64,000 nt of DNA from Clostridium saudiense (GCF_000577815.1 NZ_CBYM010000002.1:62001-126000); one strand, 5' to 3'. Counted from the first letter of the stretch, positions 44,148-53,020 are shown. A program made the numbers and translations. The notes: generated from the sequence alone by a model not told the origin.

Positions 44148-45839
44148 CTATATAACCTGGATAGTAAAATCACTTCCACTTAACTGTTCTTGTTGCAATA
44201 GATAGATAGCATTTATTAAGGCTACAACCATATCAACCTTTCCAGTTGATTTTTTCTTATTCACATATTTATTTAAATTTGTATCTTCCGTACATCTAGC
44301 ATTTTGGAAATTAATCTCTAACATTAAATTTTCATCATAGCTAAAGTTTTTACTTAATATACATTCTTTTAATAACTTAGTTGGCATATGTAATACTGAA
44401 CTATGTTGTTTAATCTCAACGCACTCATAACCTTCATTTTCTAACTTTTGAACTGTACTTAACGCATTATATCTGTCATATCCTATCTGTACTATTTCTA
44501 CTCCATAAACTGATTCTAACTCAAGTATTTTCTTTTCAATAAAACTATAATCTATTACTTCATCACCACAACTAAAGCATACGCCATCCTTAATTAGCCT
44601 TTTATAATCTACATTTTCTTTTTTACTCTTAATTTTTATTTTATCAGTAGGTAGGAACCCCCATATCTTAGCATAAAGTTTATTTTCATATTGGGTTACC
44701 ATAGCAACCGCAGTATTATCATCTGATTGTGATAAATCTACACCTAGATATACTTTTTTCCCTGTCCAAAACTTAAGATTTTCTATTGTTTTGCACTCCC
44801 TAACTTTAGTAACTTCTATATATCCTTCTACTCCTAGGCCTTTATACTTTATATTGTTATGTTTACAAAGATAATTTTCTCTTTTATTTTCATATAATAT
44901 AGCCATCTCTCTCATTTCTTTTATAGCTTCAAATATATAATTATTATTTACTGCTACTGGATTGCTTTGATATATAACTAAATCTTCTGTTTGCCATAGA
45001 TCCTCAACTAAAAATTTGCTATCCGGTTCATATAATAAAGAAAATCTTCTTTTATTATCTATTAATCCATCTAACACCTTTTTAGATATATCAATTTCAT
45101 CTATCATGGCATTATTATCATTTGGATATTGGGTACTAATAATAATTCCAAGCTTATTAAACAAAGTTATTTGAGAAGATCTCATAGCTTCTATTGGATA
45201 ACTATCCATAGCTCCTGCTTCATCAGCTAAGAAAGCATTGGCAAGTTTACCATCCATTTTATCTTCACTATAAGCTAATGGAATATACTCACTATCAGTT
45301 AATAAACATCTTATCTCACTTCTAAGAACTTTAAATACATCCTCTTCTGCTAACAAAGGACTAACTTTTATTATTTTTCTTATTGCTATTTTTAACTCAG
45401 AAGATAATTTTAAATCTGGTGCAACTGAAAAGAAACGTGAAAATGGCTTATCAGTTATTAATAAAAGTATAAAAATAACTGCACTATTAAAAGTCTTAAA
45501 ATTTTTACGACTTATTTCTAGTACAGCTGTTATATAATATCTTATATCTTTATTTTCACCATTTCTTAGTTTTGTGCATAACGTTGCAACTATTAAGAAC
45601 CATGCATAATCCTCTAATCCTTCATTCATAGGACACATTAAATCCGGATGAACCATTAACCCCAATATTCTATTTATTTTATTTAATTCTTTTTCATCAA
45701 CATAAGCTTCTTCGTCTATTCCATCAGCTTTATTTAACCAATCTCGCGCCTGTTTCTTAACATATATAGGTACTTTTTGATTAACATCTGGTACACACCA
45801 CTTTGCATATTTATAAGCTTTACTTTCTTTAATTTCCAT
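44148..45839 (-). CDS. Terminase large subunit (563 aa)
   Basis: Packaging ATPase and nuclease. The ATPase half shows the adenine/Walker region RKNFKTFNSAVIFILLL and a Walker-B-like ANAFLADEAGAMDS; the RNase-H-like nuclease half shows LGVDLSQSDDNTAV and later VDMVVALINAIY with its acidic residues. Length and position are typical of the HK97-like TerL group. It overlaps terS by 11 bp. Confidence 0.9.
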   Translation of the reverse strand: MEIKESKAYKYAKWCVPDVNQKVPIYVKKQARDWLNKADGIDEEAYVDEKELNKINRILGLMVHPDLMCPMNEGLEDYAWFLIVATLCTKLRNGENKDIRYYITAVLEISRKNFKTFNSAVIFILLLITDKPFSRFFSVAPDLKLSSELKIAIRKIIKVSPLLAEEDVFKVLRSEIRCLLTDSEYIPLAYSEDKMDGKLANAFLADEAGAMDSYPIEAMRSSQITLFNKLGIIISTQYPNDNNAMIDEIDISKKVLDGLIDNKRRFSLLYEPDSKFLVEDLWQTEDLVIYQSNPVAVNNNYIFEAIKEMREMAILYENKRENYLCKHNNIKYKGLGVEGYIEVTKVRECKTIENLKFWTGKKVYLGVDLSQSDDNTAVAMVTQYENKLYAKIWGFLPTDKIKIKSKKENVDYKRLIKDGVCFSCGDEVIDYSFIEKKILELESVYGVEIVQIGYDRYNALSTVQKLENEGYECVEIKQHSSVLHMPTKLLKECILSKNFSYDENLMLEINFQNARCTEDTNLNKYVNKKKSTGKVDMVVALINAIYLLQQEQLSGSDFTIQVI

Positions 45840-46401
45840 TTATCGCCCTTAATAATTTTTCCTTATTAGATTCAGTATCTACTTTCTTAGGTATACTTCT
45901 AAGGGCCGAAGCTATTGTCATTATATTTTCTTTTTCTATGTCAAGTAACATTTTACGCTTACTTTGTAGTTGCTTATCTATACTAATAATGGTGCTAGAT
46001 AAAGAAGCCATATTGTCACTAAAACTTCTTAGCTCTATTGCTTTTTCTTTTCCCTCTAATTCATCAACCAACGAATAAAATTTTTCTTTTAACGTTTGAA
46101 TTAGATTATAAATCTCTTCTCTTTTCTTTTCAAAATCAGCACATTCAGCTTGTAATAAACAATATCTATTTATAACTGCTTCATAAATTGAATCGTTCTT
46201 TTCTATATTTTTAAGTAACTTGTTTATCCTTAAAAATTCCTTATGTGCTACTGGATTATTTTTAACTTCGGGTCGTTCTCTTATAGCTACACCAGTAGCT
46301 AAAGCTGCTTCTCCTTTTTCTCTTAATGCAAGTTCTTTCTTTGTCCTATGTGATTTTTTTTCATTTTTTAAAACTGTAAAAGGTTTTGGTGGTGTAGGCA
46401 T
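45829..46401 (-). CDS. Terminase small subunit, P27-like (190 aa)
   Basis: Begins MPTPPKPFTVLKNEKKSHRT; residues 50-110 (EFLRINKLLKNIEKNDSIYE) are a helical domain of the P27 small terminase type that recognises packaging sites. AAGGAGGTTTATT precedes the ATG. The GC-rich stretch just upstream is the likely packaging site. Confidence 0.78.
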   Translation of the reverse strand: MPTPPKPFTVLKNEKKSHRTKKELALREKGEAALATGVAIRERPEVKNNPVAHKEFLRINKLLKNIEKNDSIYEAVINRYCLLQAECADFEKKREEIYNLIQTLKEKFYSLVDELEGKEKAIELRSFSDNMASLSSTIISIDKQLQSKRKMLLDIEKENIMTIASALRSIPKKVDTESNKEKLLRAINGN

Positions 46402-46454
46402 AATAAACCTCCTTTCTTAAAAATTATCTTTTGAAAATCTGATGTGGGAATATT

Positions 46455-46520
46455 TTGTGTTCCGAGGTGGACACGTGGTGTTCTAAGGACCCCTCTGAAA
46501 GTGTCATAATACCCGGGGGT
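46455..46520. other. Candidate packaging site (cos)
   Basis: About 65 bp of unusually GC-rich sequence in an AT-rich genome, holding CACGTG (46472-46477), AAGGACCCCTC and TACCCGGGGGTA (inverted arms TACCC/GGGTA). It lies between HNH and terS, the usual cos position of HNH-encoding HK97-like phages. Confidence 0.5.
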
Positions 46521-46524
46521 ATAT

Positions 46525-46920
46525 CTAAGTATTTTTCTCCTCTTCTTGTGCTTGTACAATAGCCAATAACTCATCCCTTGGTATAGTTCCTTGCTCTGCT
46601 AATTCATGGTGATATTCACACACAGTTATTAAGTTGCTATCTTCTAATCTTAGTTCATACTCCTCTTTAATTGGTACTATATGATGTACTTCTAAGTCAT
46701 TATAGTTATACTTCTTTATTGTGTTATATAACTTCCTTATGCATACCTGACATAAAAATTTATCTCTTCTCTTTACCTCTTCTCTCTTCCTTTGCCATGC
46801 CTTTGTCCATCTAAATTTATCTGCTTCACTTGTTTTGTACTTATTACTCTTAGGTTTCATTGGACATACAAAATCTTTTTTATGTATTCTTCCACAATAC
46901 TTACAACTCTTTAATGGCAT
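46525..46920 (-). CDS. HNH endonuclease (131 aa)
   Basis: Four zinc cysteines (CKYCG ... FLCQVC) frame the HNH core LEVHHIVPIKEEYELRLEDS, NLITVCEYHHELAEQG. Such HNH proteins sit beside terS in cos phages and work with the terminase in DNA cutting. It is the first gene of the late operon; a hairpin separates it from the early genes. Confidence 0.9.
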   Translation of the reverse strand: MPLKSCKYCGRIHKKDFVCPMKPKSNKYKTSEADKFRWTKAWQRKREEVKRRDKFLCQVCIRKLYNTIKKYNYNDLEVHHIVPIKEEYELRLEDSNLITVCEYHHELAEQGTIPRDELLAIVQAQEEEKNT

Positions 46921-46959
46921 TTAAATATATTGAACTCCTTTCATTATTTAATAAAATAC

Positions 46960-46995
46960 AAAAAGCACCTAACTTTTTCTTGTTAAGTGCTTTTT
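46960..46995. terminator. Terminator between early and late operons
   Basis: AAAAAGCACCTAAC (46960-46973) pairs with GTTAAGTGCTTTTT (46982-46995), one mismatch, T-rich on both strands. It would stop early leftward transcription before the HNH gene. The rest of 46996-47115 contains an 18-codon plus-strand frame with AGGAGG (47007) that I do not count as a gene. Confidence 0.65.
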
Positions 46996-47115
46996 ATATA
47001 TTTATTAGGAGGTTTTATCAATGTCCATTTTAAATTATAAACCATATTATTTTAGAATACTTACAGCTATTTTATAGTTTTTCTATAATTTTCTTTTATA
47101 TTATCTAAATTCCCC

Positions 47116-47529
47116 TTAAGCTAGATACTTTTCCATCTTCTTTACTGCTTCCCCTTCTATTTGTTTTATCCTAGAGTAAGTTCTATTATATTTTATCTCT
47201 AGTAAACTATATCTCTTTTGTTCTATTAAAGCTGTTTCTATTATATCTCTTTCCTCTTCTTTTAATACTGTTAATGCATTATCTATTCTTGCTATCTCTC
47301 TTATCTTAGTTGCTCTTTGCTTTAACAGCCCTTCTTTTTCCTCTAAATGTTTTTCAGCTTGAAGCTCTACACTAGAAGTAATTTTATATGTTTTCCCAGT
47401 TCTTTCTCCACTTGGTTGTTCTGTTATTCCTAACATATCCTCTTCTAACTCTTGTAATTTTAAATCTATGTCTACTATATCTGCTTTTAACTCTTTATAT
47501 CTTTTAATTCTCTTTGCTATCTTCTTCAT
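47116..47529 (-). CDS. ArpU/sigma-region-4-like phage late regulator (137 aa)
   Basis: A long coiled N-terminal half is followed by a sigma-like helix-turn-helix: KEEERDIIETALIEQKRYSL, EIKYNRTYSRIKQIEGEAV. Proteins of this shape (ArpU/RinA-type) activate late promoters in Gram-positive phages. It is the last early gene, just ahead of the late operon. ATG 47529 (AGAGGTGTAATC before it) is preferred over the longer frame. Confidence 0.72.
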   Translation of the reverse strand: MKKIAKRIKRYKELKADIVDIDLKLQELEEDMLGITEQPSGERTGKTYKITSSVELQAEKHLEEKEGLLKQRATKIREIARIDNALTVLKEEERDIIETALIEQKRYSLLEIKYNRTYSRIKQIEGEAVKKMEKYLA

Positions 47530-47542
47530 GATTACACCTCTT

Positions 47543-47743
47543 CTATTCATCATGCATTGTATTGGCTATTTTTATTGAATCTTCTAATGTTATCTTTATA
47601 GTTTTAAAGTCAATATTTTCTCCCTTTTCTTTTTTAACTTCTATAGAATCCATGAATATTTTAACCACTGTATTAAATTTTTCATGTCCTAATTTATCAT
47701 GCATATCTATAATTGCCTTTGCTACTCTTTCTTTATCTTTCAT
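47543..47743 (-). CDS. Small early phage protein (66 aa)
   Basis: Begins MKDKERVAKAIIDMHDKLGH; helical and charged. It lies directly upstream of the ArpU-like gene. No family is recognised. Confidence 0.6.
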   Translation of the reverse strand: MKDKERVAKAIIDMHDKLGHEKFNTVVKIFMDSIEVKKEKGENIDFKTIKITLEDSIKIANTMHDE

Positions 47744-47760
47744 TCTATAATCACACTCTC

Positions 47761-48057
47761 CTAATTATGTTGTCTTAAATCTTCTTTTGCTTTTAGCCAT
47801 ATCGCTTTAGTAACTGTATGTATATGCTTAAGATATATACATATTTCTTCAAGTCTTTCTTTTGTTGCTGTTGCTTGTCCTCTTTTTAATTCTTTCTTTA
47901 TACTGTACTTAATATTTGACCATCTATTATAAGCCTGTATACTTTCTTTCTGTAGCTCAAATGCTCCTGCTATATCCTCTTCTACTAAATTGTCAAACTT
48001 ATTGGATATATCATTAAATATTTTTACCTCTTCTATATATATCTTTTTGTAATCCAT
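47761..48057 (-). CDS. Small early phage protein (98 aa)
   Basis: Reads MDYKKIYIEEVKIFNDISNK and is helical throughout. ATG 48057 has AAGGAG at better spacing than ATG 48060. No family is recognised. Confidence 0.6.
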   Translation of the reverse strand: MDYKKIYIEEVKIFNDISNKFDNLVEEDIAGAFELQKESIQAYNRWSNIKYSIKKELKRGQATATKERLEEICIYLKHIHTVTKAIWLKAKEDLRQHN

Positions 48058-48076
48058 CATTTCTCCTTATTCTTCT

Positions 48077-49192
48077 TTATTTTTCTATATAATTCATTAC
48101 ATGTTTAATTATCATATTAATACTTCCATCATTATTATGATGAATTTCAAATTTGCTTGGATCATTATAAGCTTCTTTATCAATAGTTAAATCTATATCA
48201 TTATCTATTTTTAATTTAACCTTTTTAAGTTTCTTTTTTACATAATCCTTATCAAGTTTTATTTCCTCTTCTATCCCATTTGATTTAATAAAACCTTCAA
48301 AACCTTGCTTTTTATCAGTATCATTACTAAATAACTTTTGTGATAACTCCTCAACATCTACACTATCTTTATTTATTAATTCCTTTTTAACTGTACTTCT
48401 TACTTTTTCTGCTTGTCCTGCATCTTCTGTTATATTACTTCTAGTCCATATTTCTACTGCATTTATAAATTTTTTAGTTAATGTTCTGCTATCACTAATT
48501 TGACTACAACATAAAAAACTATTCATAAAGTAATTTGCAGAATATTCATCTTCTTTCTTGGTATTTTTCTTATCATCTAGTACCCATAAATCAAACTTCT
48601 GACCTTCTTTATTAGGTTTTATAAACGCTGCTTGTTTAATTCTTTGACTCCCTCCTGGTAATGCTGCACAATGTTTTATTAACCCAACTGCGATTTTATC
48701 ATCATTGAACTCTACTTGGTGTGTAAAACTATTAACATAATCTAACTTAAGTATTCCTATCATTGGCCCTTGGTCAGTATATATTACTGTTACTATAAGA
48801 TCACAACTTGGAATATATATGTTTTCTTTCATAATGTAGAATAATTGTCTTGCTAATGCCTTAGACACTTCTATAAGATTACCTTCTAATCCATTTAAGA
48901 ATTCTTCTGATATTTCCCTAACTATATTTCTTTCATCATTAAATATTGCAGGTACTAAATTATCACTTTTAAATATTTTATCTATATGCTTGTATAAAAA
49001 CATATAAGTATCTTCTGTTAAATCTAAAGCATATTCGTTTAATATAGGTTCTTCAGCATTCATATCTAATACATGAATTACTGCATTTTGTATATTAATA
49101 TCATTAACTCTATCCCCTGTATCTATTGCCATTCTCTGCTCCTTATACTCGAATCCATTTTTCTTTTTAACTTCATTACTTTCATATATCAT
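48077..49192 (-). CDS. Nucleoid-associated protein, NdpA/YejK-like (371 aa)
   Basis: MNAEEPILNEYALDLTEDTY, then YIPSCDLIVTVIYTDQGPMI with GILKLDYVNSFTHQVEFND are characteristic of the 37-kDa nucleoid-associated family. Such proteins bind DNA and are uncommon in phages; they may compact or protect phage DNA or alter host transcription. GGAGAGGTGAT precedes the ATG. It is adjacent to the Rha-like gene. Confidence 0.75.
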   Translation of the reverse strand: MIYESNEVKKKNGFEYKEQRMAIDTGDRVNDINIQNAVIHVLDMNAEEPILNEYALDLTEDTYMFLYKHIDKIFKSDNLVPAIFNDERNIVREISEEFLNGLEGNLIEVSKALARQLFYIMKENIYIPSCDLIVTVIYTDQGPMIGILKLDYVNSFTHQVEFNDDKIAVGLIKHCAALPGGSQRIKQAAFIKPNKEGQKFDLWVLDDKKNTKKEDEYSANYFMNSFLCCSQISDSRTLTKKFINAVEIWTRSNITEDAGQAEKVRSTVKKELINKDSVDVEELSQKLFSNDTDKKQGFEGFIKSNGIEEEIKLDKDYVKKKLKKVKLKIDNDIDLTIDKEAYNDPSKFEIHHNNDGSINMIIKHVMNYIEK

Positions 49193-49196
49193 AACT

Positions 49197-49922
49197 TTAG
49201 ATCACCTCTCCAAAATTAATTTGAGAATTAACTTTCTTAATTTCATACTCTAATACATAAGGAGCTTTATATCCATTTACTATTTCTTTAGCTTTATCTA
49301 ACTGAATTCTTTTTATAGCTTCATATCTGGTAACTCCAAACTCTCTTTTAATTTGATGTTGAATATCTGAATATACTTTACCTCTTATACTGTTATCTTT
49401 ATATGCATGACTTACTTTGCCACCTAATATTTCTATACCTTTCTTCCTAACTAACGCTTGAAGCTCTTTACACTCAACATTAAATAATGGCATACCTTCT
49501 TTTAATTCTTTTACATCACTCTTTATTCTTTGCTGCTCAATATCTAATGTAAATATAGCTTGTAACTCTTTACTTAAATGAGCATATGGGTTTTTAATAG
49601 CTTCTTCCATTTGATTAAATGCTTCTATATACTTAAGTTTCCATTCTAAAGCTCTTGCTCCAGTAAACCCCATTACTAACAAACTAAAACCATCTCTAGT
49701 TAACAAATATTCTATATATTCATTTCCTTTATGTTGGAAGCTACTCATAATCATCATATTTTTAACTGCGGAATTTTCCGTAGTTAATTTTCTTATAATT
49801 TCAGTTACATCTGCATGTCTCTTTCCAAAATGATCTGCAACTTGTCTACTGGTTACAACTAACTCCCCTTGACTATTTCTTTTTACTAATACCTCTTCAT
49901 TTTTAATATTTATATTCTCCAT
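49197..49922 (-). CDS. Rha-family phage regulatory protein with ORF6C-type C-terminus (241 aa)
   Basis: The N-terminal Rha domain shows VTSRQVADHFGKRHADVTEI and YLLTRDGFSLLVMGFTGARA with KLKYIEAFNQME. The C-terminal part (HAYKDNSIRGKVYSDIQHQI, FGVTRYEAIKRIQL) resembles ORF6C. Rha proteins influence the lytic-lysogenic choice and host regulation. ATG 49922 follows AGGAGGAAAGAAA; the longer frame is unlikely. Confidence 0.82.
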   Translation of the reverse strand: MENINIKNEEVLVKRNSQGELVVTSRQVADHFGKRHADVTEIIRKLTTENSAVKNMMIMSSFQHKGNEYIEYLLTRDGFSLLVMGFTGARALEWKLKYIEAFNQMEEAIKNPYAHLSKELQAIFTLDIEQQRIKSDVKELKEGMPLFNVECKELQALVRKKGIEILGGKVSHAYKDNSIRGKVYSDIQHQIKREFGVTRYEAIKRIQLDKAKEIVNGYKAPYVLEYEIKKVNSQINFGEVI

Positions 49923-49959
49923 TTTCTTTCCTCCTAATATAATTGAATTGTTAACTAAA

Positions 49960-49998
49960 AAATACCGCATATTCTTTATTGAATAATACGGTATTTTT
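49960..49998. terminator. Terminator-like hairpin upstream of the Rha-type gene
   Basis: AAATACCG and CGGTATTT pair across about 20 nt. The inner sequence TTGAATAATACGGT (49979-49992) is repeated inverted at 50508-50521, on the other side of the 122-aa membrane protein gene. Confidence 0.5.
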
Positions 49999-50055
49999 AT
50001 TAATTTATATTGAATTTTATTTTTGATAAGCTAGGATTGTTAATTTATAAATATA

Positions 50056-50424
50056 TTAAACTGTATGCTTTTTTGTCAATAATCTATGTATTGATAATCC
50101 AATACAATATCCTGTAATAGTAAAACCTATTATTGATATAATAGTATTATATATTTGGTAATTATACTTAATTGCATCAACCATAGATAATAGCCAAAAT
50201 GCTAATGGTATTAATAGAGGTACCCCTATTACTTCTCTTTTAGACTTTCTCACATAAAACCTATAGAATAATCCAAATAATAATAGACTTATTATCGAAA
50301 TGATAAATTCATTTTTGGATATGTTTACTGGAATATCAGATGATATTAAAAGTACGTATAACCACAATATTACTGAAACAACAAAGAAAACAGCTTCTAA
50401 GTATATATCAATAAGTTTACTCAT
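50056..50424 (-). CDS. Small four-helix membrane protein (122 aa)
   Basis: Begins MSKLIDIYLEAVFFVVSVIL and has four membrane segments (about residues 8-28, 40-58, 68-88, 92-112). No family is recognised. Membrane proteins of this size in early lysogeny-side regions sometimes block superinfection, but nothing in the sequence proves that. AAGAGGAGAATTAAT precedes the ATG. Flanked by copies of a 14-bp inverted sequence. Confidence 0.6.
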   Translation of the reverse strand: MSKLIDIYLEAVFFVVSVILWLYVLLISSDIPVNISKNEFIISIISLLLFGLFYRFYVRKSKREVIGVPLLIPLAFWLLSMVDAIKYNYQIYNTIISIIGFTITGYCIGLSIHRLLTKKHTV

Positions 50425-50556
50425 ATTAATTCTCCTCTTACCTCTTTATAAAACTTAACAATACTATAGTATTATTATTATAAGTTAATTATGATATATT
50501 TTTTAACACCGTATTATTCAATTTTCTAAGATCACTTAGTTCACAATAATTTCAAA

Positions 50557-50790
50557 CTATTCTTTTATTTCTTCTAACGCTTTACTTACAGCTTCTTTAG
50601 CACTTAATCCTTTGAAATACTACTTAACTGCTTTTATTAAAGTTTTTCTAAAATATCTTTCTCCATAATCTACTCCTAATAAATATTGATGGAAAGGATC
50701 TTAAAACATTCTAACTTTGTAATCCCCACTACTCTTAATAGCCTGTCCAAAGGTCCTTTCTTTTAATATTTTTTTATTTATATAAATGCA
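50557..50790 (-). pseudogene. Decayed phage gene with two in-frame stops
   Basis: On the minus strand, one frame reads ILKERTFGQAIKSSGDYKV then RMF, TAA, DPFHQYLLGVDYGERYFRK then AVK, TAG, YFKGLSAKEAVSKALEEIKE and a final stop at 50557. The coherent, protein-like sequence across both stops shows a broken gene. Its family is not recognised. Confidence 0.65.
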
Positions 50791-50804
50791 TTTAGCATTA
50801 ATAT

Positions 50805-50984
50805 CTATTCGTTAACTTTATTTAAATATTTATGTTTCCACATTCTATAAACTTTATCTGCTTCTGCATCGTTTAACTCAAAAATATTTTTAATTCTTGT
50901 TTTTATTTCTTCTTGATTGAATCTATCTATTTCGCCTTCACTTAAATGATCTATTACTGTACTTATTGTTACTTCATTTAACAT
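50805..50984 (-). CDS. Small early phage protein (59 aa)
   Basis: Begins MLNEVTISTVIDHLSEGEID and ends MWKHKYLNKVNE. It starts directly at the stop of the YopX-type gene (50985), so translation is probably coupled. The function is unknown. Confidence 0.6.
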   Translation of the reverse strand: MLNEVTISTVIDHLSEGEIDRFNQEEIKTRIKNIFELNDAEADKVYRMWKHKYLNKVNE

Positions 50985-51389
50985 TTACGAATTATCTCCA
51001 ATTATTCTTTTGGCCAATACAATATCTTCATATATGTTCCCTATAACTTTATCCATTGCAGTTTCAGAAAATAAAAACACTGCTCTTTTCTCTTTATCAT
51101 TTTGGATTAACCATGAATATTCATCAAAAACTACTACTCCTGTTATCTCTTCATCTCCTGGCACAGCTCCTATTCTCTCCACAATAAAACCTTCGTATAT
51201 ATCCCTGCCTGTAATATCTTTTTTTCCAGAATATAAAATAGGCTTTAAGTGTCTATTGTTAACTGTTCCTTCTGGCAATCCATGACTATTAAATGTTTGC
51301 ACCTCTCCATCTCCTGTTATGCTATATCCTGTACCACTTAAAAGTCTTTTTCTATTCTTGTCATAAATCTTAAATTTTATTTTTGCCAT
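50985..51389 (-). CDS. YopX-family phage protein (134 aa)
   Basis: RKRLLSGTGYSITGDGEVQ, LKPILYSGKKDITGRDIYEG and VIGNIYEDIVL are the YopX family signatures found in Gram-positive phages; the function is unknown. ATG 51389 with AAGGAGAAAATT is the start; upstream codons belong to the neighbour gene's region. Confidence 0.85.
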   Translation of the reverse strand: MAKIKFKIYDKNRKRLLSGTGYSITGDGEVQTFNSHGLPEGTVNNRHLKPILYSGKKDITGRDIYEGFIVERIGAVPGDEEITGVVVFDEYSWLIQNDKEKRAVFLFSETAMDKVIGNIYEDIVLAKRIIGDNS

Positions 51390-51399
51390 AATTTTCTCC

Positions 51400-51543
51400 T
51401 TAATCCTCTTCTTGAATAACATCTAGTATCGATATTTCTACCGCATTATCTGCTACCCACTTACCAAAACTCTCATAACTATCAAATTTCTTATTTTTAT
51501 TTTCTCCGTTCCACTTTTCCTTATATAAACAAATTATTTCCAT
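51400..51543 (-). CDS. Small early phage protein (47 aa)
   Basis: Starts at ATG 51543 and reads MEIICLYKEKWNGENKNKKF, then SYESFGKWVADNAVEI. It lies between the 74-aa gene and the YopX gene and continues the tight early gene packing. The function is unknown. Confidence 0.55.
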   Translation of the reverse strand: MEIICLYKEKWNGENKNKKFDSYESFGKWVADNAVEISILDVIQEED

Positions 51544-51546
51544 ATT

Positions 51547-51771
51547 TTAGTGCTCCTCTTCACTTTTAATCCTAAATTCTAAATAATCTTTTACTTCATT
51601 CCAACAATCTCTACATAAAGAATTTTGACAATCTTCAAATGTAAACTTAAATCCTAAATCTTTTGGACAAAAGTATAATTTCTTAGTATATTTATCTACA
51701 GCTTGTCTATCTTTTATTGTGAATCTTTCCTTCAATTCCTTTGTATTTAATAACTCTCTAGTATTTTTCAC
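51547..51771 (-). CDS. Small cysteine-containing early phage protein (74 aa)
   Basis: Begins MKNTRELLNTKELKERFTIK and contains YFCPKDLGFKFTFEDCQNSL followed by CRDCW, four cysteines that could bind zinc. AGGAGGTATTTA precedes the ATG. The function is unknown. Confidence 0.6.
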   Translation of the reverse strand: MKNTRELLNTKELKERFTIKDRQAVDKYTKKLYFCPKDLGFKFTFEDCQNSLCRDCWNEVKDYLEFRIKSEEEH

Positions 51772-51783
51772 ATTAAATACCTC

Positions 51784-52164
51784 CTAAAAAAATACTACTG
51801 TTGTAAGTGTCTTTTCACACTTTAAGTACGTTTCTATAACTTCCCTTGCTTTTATCCATCCGTAACAAACTTCAACTTTATATCCTTGCTCCTTAAGAGC
51901 TTCTATCCATTCTTTCTGTTTTATGCTTGGCTTATTTTTACCTACCTTAAGTTCTATATACAATCCACAATATGCATCTTTTGCAACTGGTAAACATATA
52001 TCCGGTACACCTGCCTTAACGCCCTCTTTTTTTAGATTTGCTGCAGTTCTCGCATCTCTCTTTCCACCATTAGGTATATGATGTAATAATTTAAGCTCTG
52101 GGTATTGTTGTTCTGCTAACCCTGCCCATTGAAATAAAAATCTTTGTTCTTGTGCTTCTGTCAT
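51784..52164 (-). CDS. VRR-NUC domain nuclease (126 aa)
   Basis: EAQEQRFLFQWA, HHIPNGGKRDARTAANLKKE, GVPDICLPV and YIELKVGKNKPSIKQKEWI show the PD-(D/E)XK VRR-NUC core. Stand-alone VRR-NUC proteins are common in phage replication modules as Holliday-junction or flap-like nucleases. It follows the HUH initiator closely. Confidence 0.9.
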   Translation of the reverse strand: MTEAQEQRFLFQWAGLAEQQYPELKLLHHIPNGGKRDARTAANLKKEGVKAGVPDICLPVAKDAYCGLYIELKVGKNKPSIKQKEWIEALKEQGYKVEVCYGWIKAREVIETYLKCEKTLTTVVFF

Positions 52165-52177
52165 TCTTCTCCCTCCA

Positions 52178-52930
52178 TTAATCTAATTTCCGCATTTTTA
52201 TATAAATATAAGTTCCTGAGTTTATATCGTTCACTTGGACCTCATGACTTGTATAAATATATCCAGGATATAATTTCTCAAACTCTTCTTTATCACCTTG
52301 GTTTCTTGATAATTCATACACCTTTTTATATGTGTATTTATAATCATTAATTTCAGCTTCTGGAATTATTAGATTTCTGCTTGGTGAATATCTTTTCTTT
52401 CCTTTAGGGTCTTTAGATATATAGTTGGCCAACTCTTCAAATCCTAACTCATTAGGCTGAAGTCTATCTGCATTTGCTCTACCCTTTCCCCATAATTCCT
52501 CTGCCTTATCTCTATCCATTCCACTCATAACAATATGATGATGTATTCTTGTCCTAGTTCTTTTATCATTTTTATTTGCTTCCTTATATTCCAAAACAGC
52601 TATATATTTTAACTCTGGTAAATTATTTCTTTTTCTATAATTCTTTATTCTTCTTAAATAATTATTCCTATCCCTTAATGCTCTCTCTTCACTATCTGGT
52701 AAATTATTATTATCATATGTTAAATGTATAAATAGGTCCTTATTAGTAAAGTTCGCATTTATTATTCTTCTTAATTTTTTTCTTGCATTTTTATCATTAA
52801 GATTTTTTTGTTCTTTTCTACTCTCTTTCTTTTTTCTTTTCCTACTCTTCTTTTGTTCTATTTTTGATATAGGATATATTTCTATTTCTAAATACTTACC
52901 ACACTTATATTTCTTCTCCCTTATAGCCAT
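52178..52930 (-). CDS. HUH-superfamily rolling-circle replication initiator (250 aa)
   Basis: After a very basic N-terminal region (KKSRKRKKKESRKEQK) come the RCR motifs: motif 1 LFIHLTYD, motif 2 RIHHHIVMSG (near residue 128) and motif 3 FEELANYISKD with the candidate catalytic tyrosine near residue 168. Initiators of this kind nick the plus origin and remain bound to the 5' end. The frame extends to TTG 52939, but ATG 52930 is preferred. No helicase loader, primase or single-strand-binding gene accompanies it, so it is the only recognisable replication initiator here. Confidence 0.8.
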   Translation of the reverse strand: MAIREKKYKCGKYLEIEIYPISKIEQKKSRKRKKKESRKEQKNLNDKNARKKLRRIINANFTNKDLFIHLTYDNNNLPDSEERALRDRNNYLRRIKNYRKRNNLPELKYIAVLEYKEANKNDKRTRTRIHHHIVMSGMDRDKAEELWGKGRANADRLQPNELGFEELANYISKDPKGKKRYSPSRNLIIPEAEINDYKYTYKKVYELSRNQGDKEEFEKLYPGYIYTSHEVQVNDINSGTYIYIKMRKLD

Positions 52931-53020
52931 AATTACCAACTCTACTCTTCTTATTTTTTATAATAGTCGTTAAGATAATACCTATTACAAGGGCGTTAAA
53001 ATCTTGTCCTTAGCCTATAT

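Noticed and set aside
46368-46574. Minus-strand open frame across the terS/HNH gap
   Set aside because: It overlaps both genes and the GC-rich putative packaging site, has no good ribosome site and no protein-like composition.
47021-47077. 18-codon plus-strand frame with AGGAGG before the ATG
   Set aside because: Very short, hydrophobic without a family, and placed in the early-late gap; one good ribosome site is not enough.
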